64,000 nt of DNA. Source: Prochilodus magdalenae. Its lineage: Eukaryota > Chordata > Actinopteri > Characiformes > Prochilodontidae. A model generated the notes under the pieces. That model searched no databases. It had not been told where the DNA came from and worked only from the letters and a program-made list of their open reading frames with translations. Below, piece by piece: positions 10,040 to 21,095 of this stretch. Location: NCBI GenBank assembly GCA_024036415.1, contig JAMWET010000147.1:155757-219756 (forward strand), written 5' to 3'. Within the stretch, counting starts at the first letter, position 1; every line of letters begins with the position of its first letter. Position numbers and translations under genes: made by a program.

Positions 10040-10206
10040 AGTAATCAGGTAGATATATTATATATGTATTATATATTATATATAGAAATATATATCATCA
10101 TATATGGTTATATGGTTGAGCAGAATATATATACATATATATATGTATATATATAATCAGGCCTCTGTAAATATTGATTCCTTTTCCTGTGCTCAACCAT
10201 ATAACC
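10040..10206. repeat. AT-rich segment with a perfect 17-bp inverted repeat
   Basis: A 17-base arm GGTTATATGGTTGAGCA at 10106-10122 is matched exactly by its reverse complement at 10190-10206, separated by a 67-base loop. The inner and left-flanking sequence is dominated by TATA-type palindromes (10050-10100, 10125-10155). It may be a miniature inverted-repeat transposon remnant or a cruciform-forming AT microsatellite. No coding sequence. Confidence 0.7.
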
Positions 10207-11599
10207 CAAACGAAAGCAGAGGTTAATGAACAACATTTGAGTAGTTGTTACACAGGCATCTCTGTTTTGATGAGGTTTATGGATGAATCATGATGAGGGT
10301 TCTCTCATGACCTCTAATCAATAAATGGCCAAGAGTATCCAATGTCAGCTTGTGTCCAGTGGACAGTCAAATTTAATGATATGACAGCTCAATAAACCCC
10401 CTTTAAGCTAACAGGCTCTGGAGGAACAGCAAATTTCGAGCTTGATTTTATTAGCAGAGTTGCAGCACAATGTAAACATTTGTAGGTATTTGTTTGTGCA
10501 TTTGAGACCACCTGTGTACAGCCGTATGGCCAATGTTTTAAATGGAATTACACTAGAGAGGTGTTAGTGGCTGTCTCATTTGTTACCAGTTGCGCTATTG
10601 CAGTCAAATTTTAATATTGGAAATCAATTTTAAGATCCCAAGGAAATCTACTCTCCAGCCGCCTTTTTGTGCTGCATTGAACGGAAATAAAACCAGGTGA
10701 CCTCAGTGTCACCTCTTACTGTCGTAGCCTTTTCCGAGTAGCCAAACATCTGGGTTCATCTCTCGGCCTTGCTGTGATTTTTATAGAATGAATCGGAGGG
10801 TTTCCTATTCTTCCCTTGATGTAGTCCCATTAGATTTAACATCAAGCTAGAACATTCTGCAGATTTCTGTGTCTAAACCCCAATTAATGAGCTGGGTTTG
10901 TGCCCAGAGAAAAACAAATGGTGCCCTGTCAGCATCATTTCATCATTACAGGTTGATTGAGCATGTTTGATTTTTGTTGAGATTCTGACTTTCCATCCAG
11001 CAGTGACTGCATGCAGTGAAACGTTTATTCTTTTTTTCCCCCTCTTTTCTTTAAATTTGGATTGAATCAGTTCTAATGTGGGACTTGTGGGGGTTGCTAA
11101 TTAAATGTGCTCTGAGTCTCGGGGTCCCTGTACAGCCGCTGGTACTCACACTAAATGAATGAGCTGATCATTGAGTAGATAAATGAATGTGAGATAGCCG
11201 GGGACAGGAGGCAGACTCTGACTCACTTACCTCAACCATAGAAGCAATGCTTCACATGTCTGTGCTTCCGAGGAGCCATTATCCTTAGTAATTATACACA
11301 GTGAAATTATCAGTGCTGCTCTATTTGACTGTATTTGAGCAGGAGTTGATCAAGGTATTCTGCTTTCACAATGTAATGCACACAACCTGCACAATCTTTC
11401 TTTGACCCCTTTCCTAGAAAACTGGATTGTGTAATACATGTGAAGTGCTTGGTGCTGAGGTGAGGAGTGTCCATGCTGCTGAATAAGGGAAGGTGTTGCT
11501 ATGGTGCCGAACAGGAAGCTTAAGCATCAATTAGTCTTCCAAATCGTTAAACAGAAAGTCAATAGCAGGAATGTGGATTGATTTTGAATTAAATTTTGA
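10207..11599. other. Non-repetitive intergenic block, possible conserved regulatory DNA
   Basis: No gene seen. From about 10540 to 11420 the sequence is unusually free of simple repeats and transposon motifs, has moderate GC, and contains homeodomain-like ATTA/TAATTA cores (for example TAATTAAATG near 11099). This is the texture of a conserved non-coding element near a developmental or neuronal gene, but that is inference without an alignment. Confidence 0.3.
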
Positions 11600-11800
11600 T
11601 TAGATGGGCAGAAGGATGAAGAGTAGATGAAGAAGTAGAAGGAAAAGAAGATGAAAAGGAAGAGGTGAAGGAAAAGAAGAAGTAGATACATAGAGGAAGA
11701 GGGAATGGATGGAAGGATGGTGAGGATAAGAGGAAAAGGAGGATGAGGGGGGAAAAGCACAAACAGAATGGGAAGTAGAAGGAAAAGCAGAAAAAAGGAG
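11600..11800. repeat. Polypurine (GA/GAA-rich) tract, left arm
   Basis: About 200 bases almost entirely of A and G on the plus strand, an irregular mix of GAAG, GAGG and GATG words. It borders the LINE fragment, and a matching tract lies on its other side (13297-13490). Phe/Ser/Pro-rich ORFs on the minus strand are artefacts. Confidence 0.85.
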
Positions 11801-13290
11801 GATGACCCATCACACCCTGGCCATCTCCTGTTCCACTGTCTCCCTCATGCCGGCGCTTTTGAGGATCAAGACAACCAGGCTACAAAGATGCTTCTTCCCA
11901 CATGCCCTCTTACTCATGAACATCTGAACACTACAATGCACATTGCAATCCACATTCCTGTTCTACTGTACTGCACTTTTCATTTATCTTATTTATCTGT
12001 TTATTAACAGTGGTGCTCCATCCTCTGTACTGACTGTCTCAGACTGGTGCTCCATCCTCTGTACTGACTGTCTCAGACTGGTGCTCCATCCTCTGTACTG
12101 ACTGTCTCAGACTGGTGCTCCATCCTCTGTACTGACTGTCTCAGACTGGTGCTCCATCCTCTGTGCTGACTGTCTTAGACTAGTGCTCCATCCTCTGTAC
12201 TGACTGTCTCAGACTAGTGCTCCATCCTCTGTACTGACTGTGAGACTGGTGCTCCATCCTCTGTGTTGACTGTCTCAGGCTGGTGCTTCATCCTCTATAC
12301 TGACTGTCTCAGACTGGTGCTCCGTCCTCTGTTCTGACTGTCTTAGACTGGAGCTCCATCCTCTGTACTGACTGTCTCAGACTGGTGCTCCATCCTCTGT
12401 ACTGACTGTCTCAGACTGGTGCTCCATCCTCTGTGCTGACTGTCTCAGACTGGTGCTCCATCCTCTGTACTGACTGTCTCAGACTGGTGCTCCATCCTCT
12501 GTACTGACTGTCTCAGACTGGTGCTCCATCCTCTGTGCTGACTGTCTCAGACTGGTGCTCCATCCTCTGTACTGACTGTCTCAGACTGGTGCTCCATCCT
12601 CTGTACTGACTGTCTCAGACTAGTGCTCCATCCTCTGTACTGACTGTGAGACTGGTGCTCCATCCTCTGTGTTGACTGTCTCAGGCTGGTGCTTCATCCT
12701 CTATACTGACTGTCTCAGACTGGTGCTCCGTCCTCTGTTCTGACTGTCTTAGACTGGAGCTCCATCCTCTGTACTGACTGTCTCAGACTGGTACTCCGTC
12801 CTCTATACTGACTGTCTTAGACTGGTGCTCCATCCTCTGTACTGACTGTCTCAGACTGGTGCTCCATCCTCTGTACTGACTGTCTCAGACTGGTGCTCTA
12901 TCCTCTGTACTGACTGACTCAGACTGGTGCTCCATCCTCTGTACTGACTGTCTCAGACTGGTGCTCCATCCTCTGTGCTGACTGTACTGACTGACTCAGA
13001 CTGGTGCTCCATCCTCTGTACTGACTGTCTCAGACTGGTATTTCCTCTTGCAGCACTTTGTAAGCCTTAATCTGTCTCTACTTCTGGACTGCTGTACTAT
13101 GCACTTTAATATACATATATACAGCTACACATGTATGTAAGATTAACAGGTATGTAAGGTATTGTGTGTTAGGATGTGTGTGTACTGTGTATTATGCTGT
13201 TACTCTCTGTGCACTGTGAGCTACCATAAACAAAGTTCCCTGTATGTCTGAACATACTTAGCAAATAAAGCTTGATGTAGATTCTGACTC
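11801..13290 (+). mobile_element. 3' end of a Rex1/CR1-like LINE containing a minisatellite
   Basis: The left part (11801-12010) encodes a decayed ORF end resembling the C-terminus of fish LINE ORF2: DPSHPGHLLFHCLP, then an acidic/basic stretch like the usual RSIRT region. A 3' UTR rich in TTTAT and GCACTTT words follows. The right end (about 13225-13290) carries the characteristic sequence ending in TTCCCTGTATGTCTGAACAT, then GCAAATAAAGC and imperfect GATTCTGACTCTGA units, a LINE 3' tail I recognise from fish. The minisatellite at 12011-13040 has expanded inside this 3' UTR. The 5' part of the element is missing, as is usual for truncated LINE copies. Confidence 0.65.
12011..13040 (+). repeat. 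34-bp minisatellite, about 30 copies, with higher-order duplication
   Basis: Tandem array of a 34-base unit beginning TGGTGCTCCATCCTCTGTAC and ending TGACTGTCTCAGAC. Variant units carry diagnostic changes: CTAGTGCTCC, a unit with GTGAGAC instead of GTCTCAGAC (2 bases shorter), GTGTTGACT, CAGGCTGGTGCTT, TCCGTCCTCTGTTC and CTGGAGCTCC. The same ordered run of variants occurs twice, at about 12205-12370 and 12610-12776, offset by 406 bases. That equals 12 units with one short unit. Confidence 0.95.
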
Positions 13291-13296
13291 TGAGAA

Positions 13297-13490
13297 TAAT
13301 CCTGAAAGAAGGAAGGAAGACAAGAAGTGGAAGAGGGAGAGAAAGAGAGGAGGAGATGAAGGAGGAAGATGAGGAGAATAAAAAAGGAGGAGCAGAAGAA
13401 AGCACAAGATAAAAATAAAGAAGAAGATGAAGAAAAAATAAATAATGAGAAATAAAAGAGGATGAAAAGAAGAAGTAGAATAATAACAAA
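13297..13490. repeat. Polypurine (GA/GAA-rich) tract, right arm
   Basis: About 190 bases of GAAGGAAGGAAG, GAGGAGGAG and AAGAAGAAG-type words, compositionally the twin of the tract at 11600-11800. Together they look like one purine-rich stretch split by the LINE insertion. Confidence 0.85.
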
Positions 13491-14154
13491 AACACAGCCA
13501 ATGAATTAATGATGGTCCATGGAGGATCAAAGGTTCAGATAAGCCTCTGCACATTCAGAAGGTTTTGGTGGACTGGCACCATCACAAGGCTCATTTTAAG
13601 ATGTGTAGTACGTCTTTGTTGCCCAGTCTCTGTGCTGTGGCACACTAAAGCTTAGTTGCTCCACTTATGGAGGCTATTGATTGTCAGCCAGCTCTCTCGG
13701 AGGGAGACTCTCACCATTGCCTGTTCTGTCCACGGCTGATTCTGCTGTACAACGCTGCAGCAGTTTGTGTGAGGAAGTGGTGAGTATTCAGATGGAGCAT
13801 GTGAAAGCTGTGAGCTCAGCTGGTTCTCCTTCACACTCTGTGGGAAAGAGCTGGGGTGTGACCTGCCAACTTCTCAGCTCCATCAGGCTCCTCTCTATTT
13901 ATCTTCACAAAACTCCTCGTGACTAAGATCACAGGTACATAGACACACTGCCCTGACCTTGTGGAGCATAGAGGCCTGTTGGACAGACATACCTAATATT
14001 CTAATGTGAATCAACATGAGATATTTATTGTATGTATATATCGCTGGATTATATAAATATAAATATATATATATGTGATGCATGACTGTTCATCTTGGTG
14101 ATGATGATGTTGTCACCACACACAGATTCGTAGGTTGTCTCCACCAACACAAAA
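13491..14154. other. Intergenic sequence without genes
   Basis: No supported coding sequence. ORFs at 13652-13926 on both strands have no recognised domain. A short AT palindromic stretch lies at 14040-14080. Confidence 0.5.
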
Positions 14155-14480
14155 GCACTTGTTACTTAAGATGACCCACTGCCATTTTGAGTCGATCCAT
14201 GAGAGTCTGGAACAACATTATTTCAGTCCTTGGTGACACTGACGTGGTCTTAAGAACAGTTGCCTTGACGGTCTGCATGTATGTAGTCCTGCATTGAGCA
14301 GCTGTCCAATGGTGCTGGCAGGATGGGGCATAGAGAACCGCTCGATGAATGTCCACAGCTGTTGCTGTTGGGTCAGATAGGTACAGTGATGAAGGTCATC
14401 TCTGCTTATACCACATGCACGGTCAGGCGTAAAACTATGATCATTCAGATGTCTCACAATGTCAAACCTACCCACCAAGT
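14155..14480 (-). pseudogene. Tc1-like transposase fragment (N-terminal/linker part)
   Basis: On the minus strand about 105 codons read in one frame with a single internal TAA near 14215. The order of motifs fits the second half of a Tc1 DNA-binding region leading into the catalytic core: a helix-turn-helix-like STIGQLLNAGLHTCRPSR, then RQCHQGLK, then SRLSWIDSKWQWV (canonical Tc1: R-L-W-x(n)-W-x-x-V before the first catalytic Asp). The catalytic core itself is missing. Similar residue order is typical of fish Tc1/IS630 elements; exact family unknown. Confidence 0.55.
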
Positions 14481-14740
14481 TTCAGTCCTGAATGTGAACA
14501 CTTAGTTTTAAGTGGCTTTTGTGAATGTAATTCTATATATGTAACTCTCTGTATTCTAGTGCTTGATGAAGGGAGAAATATGCAAATCCCTTCCCATTGT
14601 TTATAAACGTTGTTTTTAAAATGCATTTGTTGATAAACTATCCTTTTAAAAATCCTTTTCCTCAACTTTTTGTGGAAACTGCTTTTGTACCAAGTCATAA
14701 TTACAATCACCTGTTAACATCACCTGTTTGAAACCACGCG

Positions 14741-14800
14741 TTCATTCATTCATTCATTCATTCAGTCAGTCAGTCAGTCAGTCAGTCAGTCAGTCAGTCA
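14741..14800. repeat. Compound (ATTC)n-(AGTC)n microsatellite
   Basis: About six ATTC units change abruptly to about nine AGTC units, differing by one base. The second block probably arose by mutation and expansion of the first. Confidence 0.95.
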
Positions 14801-17800
14801 TTATTTTAACCCCATCACTAACCCTAAATCCTCCTCTCCTAACCATGAATAGATTTATATAATAAACTAAATAAGGTTGACCAGACAAAACATCAAATAT
14901 CCTGAGTTTGTGCTGTCTATTGGGGTAATACAAATCAAAGTCACTGTACTGGTGTTTTACTGTGATGGCGTTTGACCAGTTTAGCTTGCCCCCATGATGG
15001 CTAACAAAATACTTTAATTTAATATACTCTAAATTAAGCCTTTTGTATTTTACTGTGCAAAAAAACATTTAATATAATTCTGTGGTTTTAATTGTTTTCA
15101 GTACATTACATAGAAGAATATTTGATTCATGTTAAACTAAATAATTTAAAAGAAAATCTGGTAGAATAGACTGAGGTTGGGCATAAACAAGTTATTATTT
15201 TACGTCACAGCATCCAAAAAACATAATAACAAGCCCCAAAGATACATAAAAGCTAAAGAGCTATGAGTCCTAGGTGTAAACTTATACTCTTAAGAAGAAG
15301 AATTCTAATTAGATGAAAAACCTACATCCCGACAATGTCCTTCTAATCTTTTAAAGGTGAAAGCTGTCAGGACTGTTTATCTGTAGGAGCCAGTTATGGT
15401 GGCCTATCAGGTTTCGGATATTAGAAGTCTCATTTTCTCTGTATTGTTAATAATTTACTAACTCCACTAATATGTTAACTTTCTTTTCTCTTTTTGTATT
15501 TCTCCTTCCTTATCCAAGAGGATTGCTGTACATCTAAATTATTTTAGATTAAAAATAGGCCGTTTCTATCCATTTCCATTCTCCATATCTGATCTAGACC
15601 TATGGGCAGTACCACCACTCAGCAGCTACAAGGCTACACCCTGTAAACTCTGGCTCCCCCTGTGGTCCAGGACATATGGTATCAGCCACTATGTGTGCTC
15701 ACATGCCTTCATCTCCTTCCCACTCCATTACACACACATTACATACAAACACACACACACACACTCGCGCGACACCTGAAAGGTAGCCAATCAACAACAT
15801 ATGTGTTTGTGGCAAACCAAAGCCAAAGAGGCGCCTCTTTAATTAGCAGCCCGCTGTTTTGCTGGCAGTGCAGTGAGAAAGGGAAACTGGTGGTGCGCTC
15901 CAGTCTCTGCTCCCTAGTACAGTCTGGAATCCCCTTTACTGAGTGGGAGCTGTCAGACATGAGTCACACGCACCTGCACACTCACTGCTCTCTATCATGA
16001 GACTCTGGCAACTTATCAGCTGCTTGGTAAATGTTCCACTGATCCATGTAGAAGAAGTCTCTATAAATGCATTTAACTAAGCTACCAGCTGCCCTCCACT
16101 GGAAGTAGTCAGGTTCCTGAAAAGCTACTGAAACGAGAATAACCTCACCCCCCAGTGCTCCGATCTGCTCCACATTAACACTAATTTCTCATTTATTTGA
16201 TAGAGGTAAAGCTGCAATCAGTACTTCTAGTTTATATGGCATCAGTACCAGTAAATGAAACCTGGTGGCAAAGGATACTTTTAATAAGGATTCAAATACA
16301 GAAATGTTTTCATTCCTGTATGTCACTTATACAAGTCACTTATCACAATGTGATGCCCTTTCTCAATTAATCTTTGTTTCTGTAAAGCTGTTGGAAACCT
16401 GTTTCACTGTGAAGAGTTCTATTTTTAAAAATACAGTATTTGTCAGTTTGCCTCATAACAAGTCTTAAAGGGGGGGTCTTATGCTTCCCCCTTTCATTTG
16501 TGTGTTATTTAATTTTAATGTCAACTTTCTGCACGGCTCAATCTACATGGCAGACAAAGAAACTCTCTCCCACAGAAACCACTTTTCTCAGCTGCCTGAA
16601 ATGCCTTATTGGAATGCCAGGCCTTTTCTTTATTACAAGTTGATGTCAGTTCATAACACACTCCTTATGGCCTGCTCACCAACAAGTTTGGCAGACCCTC
16701 ACAGACTGACCACTTTGAAATGTCCTGCCCCAGTCTAGCTTGCATCAGTTTTACCAACTTCTTCCACATGACTTGTGGGATCAAACTCTGAATCAAATTG
16801 ATGCTGCAGACTGACACCATTGTAAAGATAGATAAAGTGCAGTAGAGGCAGAGCTTATAGCAGGAGGCTGCTCTAGTGGTTGACCAGTCGGAGGTCTGAT
16901 ATACACAGAAGCTCTAACAGAGAGTCTATACATACAGAGTGTGAATACAAATGCACAGCATGAGAAAAAAAAACCTCTGCTTTAGGAAAATCTAATTATA
17001 TGGACCTAAAAAAAAAATTATGAACACCGACAATGAACATAAAAAATGGACAATGGGATTCACAATGAAAGCACCATTACTAGGCATCAAAGTGAGATGG
17101 ATTCTGTCAGCAAGAATCTTGATTAGTGCCTATTGGTGGTTGTAGAATTCTGTATTAAATAGGTGCCATTTGAATTTAATTACAGGTGGTCATCTGAAAC
17201 ATGATAACCTAATAGATCAGGTAGAGTGTGCATATTGGACATATATGGGGTCATTATACTGGAGTGCAATGAGATGCATATTAAATAGAAAGGATTCCCA
17301 GAAGATGGAATTATCAGTAAGGTTTAGGGAAAAGCTGTTAAGGCCTGATATTGGTACAGGTAACATTTAGATATTGGCTTGATATCTGCATGTCTGACTT
17401 TCAACAGAGTAGCACTCTGCACCTTTCCATTCAGAAGGCTGAATATTCTCTTCTTTATAGTGCGTCTGACAATACAATGCTGTCCATGGTGCTGAACTGA
17501 GTTGAACTGTCCTGTACTGAGCCACTTGTGTCATGTTTGTACTACTTAAATTATAGGTGGGACCAGATCACCATTCCTCTTATTACTACACATTATTAAT
17601 TTCATATATTTTATTTAATTTTTTAGACAGTAACGATTAAATATGTAGTAAAGTACATTTACCGAATTTCTTTTACATTAGTTTCAATGCCAAACAATGG
17701 AAAGGCAATTGCAAAACTTGTTTATTTAGGAAAAGCAATACTGCTGACATAAAGGTTAATATAAAGGTTAATATACACTCATCATCCAAACAACAGCTGC

Positions 17801-17921
17801 ACACAAAAATAAGAGTCAGTCTGCAGTGCTATTAGGGCAGAAGATAAATGTTACCAGGAACAATACATGATTTAGACTGATATGGGCAATATTTATTGAG
17901 CTACACTAAGAGTAGTGCCTC
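14801..17921. other. Intergenic sequence without genes
   Basis: AT-rich sequence with no supported gene. The exception in texture is about 15780-15960, a non-repetitive block of higher complexity with a GAGGCGCCTCTTTAATTAGC motif that could be conserved regulatory DNA. A short CA run lies at 15750-15765. Small ORFs at 15662, 16440, 16481 and 17170 show no domain. Confidence 0.45.
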
Positions 17922-18098
17922 TCAGTATAGCATCAGGCTGCCATGTTTGCGATGTTTGGTAACACAACACGCCAGATGTCTCAGCATGGAGCTGTCGAGG
18001 TTCCTAATAATGTCCTGTGATAATCCATGCCATGCAGTTTGAATATTCTCACACAGTTCCTGTAGATTTTGTAGTAGGTTGGAGGTTGAGTGGCACCA
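17922..18098 (-). pseudogene. Tc1-like transposase C-terminal fragment
   Basis: A single uninterrupted minus-strand frame of 58 codons ends at a TGA where Tc1 transposases normally end. It reads NLQELCENIQTAWHGLSQ, then DIIRNLDSSMLRHL, then a Cys/Lys/His-rich tail ending MLY. This parallels the Tc1 pattern of a helical W-x-x-(I/L)-(P/S)-Q-(D/E)-x-I-x-x-L-x-x-SM-x-R-R and a terminal G-G-H-T-x-Y. The catalytic core upstream (to the right) is not recognisable, so this is a fragment. Confidence 0.55.
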
Positions 18099-18110
18099 GG
18101 TCTTCTGGAC

Positions 18111-21095
18111 ATGTGAAGCATTACAACAAATCTTTTATCTAGGAGCTAAGTGCAGTATTTCCACACTCTTTTGGTTACCTTTACCAAGACAAGGGGGTTT
18201 AAAGTTTGTGGGTTTTTCTTTCATTAACCGAGGTGTACCAACAATTTTGTCCACGTGTGAATACTCCCTACATTATAGCAACAACAGCTACTGTTCTAGG
18301 AAGGGTTTACAGTAGATATTTAAACACTAGGAACGTTGCTGTGAGGATTTGATTATATTCCGCTACGATAGCATTAGTGAGGTCAAATCACAAAGACCAG
18401 TCAACTTATTCCAGAAGCATTGGATAGTCTGCTATCTCTCCTGAGAATGCAGTTCAACTACCTCACAGACCAGTGCTGGGGGCATTTATATCCCTTAAGC
18501 CAATGCGTGGCCTTGGGTATGGTGACTTTAGTCTCATGTGCAGATCCTCCATACTGTCCCATTTTATCGATATTTCTTTTTTATGGAAATGATTCAAGCT
18601 TTGCGTTCACAATCGGATGCCTGTTTCAGAAGGCTTAGTAGTTAAACTCACTATTGGGTGTCTGAGTACATTTAGACATAGAGTGTATGCAGCTTTCTAC
18701 ACATAATACACTTATTAAACTTATTCAAAAACATTCTTTAACAATGCATTTTTCTTTGGTTTCGCCACAAAATCCAGACATTTCTGTTCTGAAAATGTAC
18801 AAAAACAAACACAGACATAAAGCAGCAACACAAAACACAGACACCTACCCCCCCTCACAGTGCAGCACCTGCTTCACACTGGCAATGGCAGGTGCAAGCA
18901 TCCTCTCAGTGACGGACACAGTGTGCAGTAACCAGATCATGGAGCCTTTGATATAGAGCCGACCCCCAGATGAGTTCTGCCCTGATCTATGGCTTCAGAG
19001 CTGCAACATGAAAGGATATAGAGCATGTTTGGGTGGGAGTGAGTTTGCCCATGGGCTTATTGATGCACTCTTACAGACATTTAAAAGCATGTAAATATAC
19101 ATTTGCGTTTGCTACGTGTATCAATAGTTAATGTCCAATGAACACAAACAAAAGGTTGAAAAAAAATTTAATCGGGGCTGTCAAAGGATTTGACATTGCA
19201 TTTGATCTGCCACCACATATGAATCTTAAACTAATATCAAGCAAAGCACGATTTCATACAACATTATCATATCCTGGTGGTTCCTTGTAGGCAGGCTTCA
19301 ATCACTTAGGGGTTTTTAGGGTCATGTGCCCAGGGGCCAATGCTGCCAGGGGACCCCCATGGGCAATTATGGCTGAATTTTAACAGCTGTTTTGACTCAT
19401 GGTAGGAATCCTGATGCTCTCCAAATCATTCTTAAACATCTGCTTTACTTTCTCCTCCAGCTAGGCCCTCCATTACTTTGTTTAGGCTTTTAGCTCCTCC
19501 TTCATAGAGTAGAGGACACCAAGTTTCAAGGCTAAGACAAACCAAAACCTCAGCCTGATTTGAAGAAAATGTTGCGGCATTGTCTGTGGTGATCTGTGAA
19601 CTTCAAAGGTGGGATAAAAAACAACAACATTTATATGCTTATATGCTTCAGCTTAGGATAGTTGGCGGTTTGGGTTTTGTGTTTGCTGGTGTTGTTTTCC
19701 TCCTTTTTATGCACATCTCTCAGCACTCCAGTTTAAATAATGCCATCCCCATCAGGCTAAATGTGCTGGTGAGGAGTGGGAGCATGCTTTCTAAGGAAAG
19801 GTTTATGTTAAACTGTGTTCTTCCTAATATGAGTTTATAATCTTGTTTTGGGGTTGTATTTACCGCTGTAGCATGGAGGGATATAGATGATTACTGTATT
19901 GCAGTCAGCAGCAGGGTTGAGATAGAACAGAATATGGGGAAGTATTGGGTATACATATTCAGAATACAGAAATATAAAAATATATACACAGCATTCTCTA
20001 TACTGTGAATGCAACATTGAGAATGTAGCTATTAGAATTAGTGCACAACATGTTGCAAACATGCTAGTCAGATGGACTCTAAAGAGTGTCTTAATTAACC
20101 TCTTTACAAGCACTGCCTGTTCCTGTTCAAGCCTGAGTATACTGATAATTCTGTGATGAGCCAATTTTTAATCTTAGTGTTACTGGGTTTTTTAGAGGTA
20201 TGATCAAACTATTAATCCCCTCATTAGTGAAGATGTTTACAAGTTCAGGTGAGACCGGGGAACAGAAGTGCACTGAAGTAGGCAGTGATAGAAAAAAGAT
20301 AATAGCCGAGAATAATCCTATTCTAATAATGTATATGAAGAACTGCAAGCCAGTAATAGCAAACATTTCTCATGTGCTTGCAGAACCTACTGTACATTTA
20401 TTCTAACTGCGTTCTAAATAAATTTCCATTTTTATTTATTGTAATGTAATAAGTTACCAGGTACGTTTAAGACAGTGAATTTAGCATTCAGCCATCCCTA
20501 CTTTTTAAATCATTTTGCCCTACCTTTGTCAGCAATAGACTTGCATGCCCTGGCAGGACACAATATGTTTGCTACACACTATGCTATTCACTATGCTATT
20601 GTTTTAATACCAGTGTAACTAATAAATAATGAATAAAAATAATTTTACAAAATAAAAATAAACTCTTACCACAGTTAGTATGTTGCTTTCATGGTACCAC
20701 ATAGCCCTCATGTAACCTCATGTAACTACTTGACATGTAATCAGTACAAAAGGCAGCCAGGTAGGAGCCCAGCCAATGTTTGTGCCCAGGGCCTATAATT
20801 TGATGGTCTGGACCTGTTTGGAGATGGGTATTTTTTCAATGATCTTCACCATTCAGCCTTTAGATCCCTTTGCAGCTGCTGCATATAGGCACTCATCAAA
20901 TTGCGTTAGTCTGCAACCTTCACACCTCCTGCAAGGAGTCATCATTGAAGTGTGTCTCACTTGGTGTTGCCTAGTTCTTCTGCAACACTATCCTAGCTCT
21001 CCTCATTTTTTTGCATTACTTTTCTCCTCTCTAGGCCCCTTCAGTCAGTCTTTGTTCATCATTTATATCTCTTGTTCTTGTCTTTATTTCTTATA
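18111..21095. other. Intergenic sequence without genes
   Basis: No supported gene. A small palindromic GC-rich patch at 19320-19375 (GCCAGGGGACCCCCATGGGC) stands out in AT-rich DNA and may belong to a dispersed repeat. ORFs at 18687-18956, 19580-19840 and 20776-21207 have no recognised domain. Confidence 0.45.

Noticed and set aside
11527..11813. Phe/Ser/Pro-rich minus ORFs
   Set aside because: Translations of the polypurine tract complement; the same applies to 13169-13554.
12011..13040. CRISPR array or other prokaryotic repeat system
   Set aside because: Units are directly adjacent with no unique spacers, and the surrounding DNA is vertebrate; it is a minisatellite.
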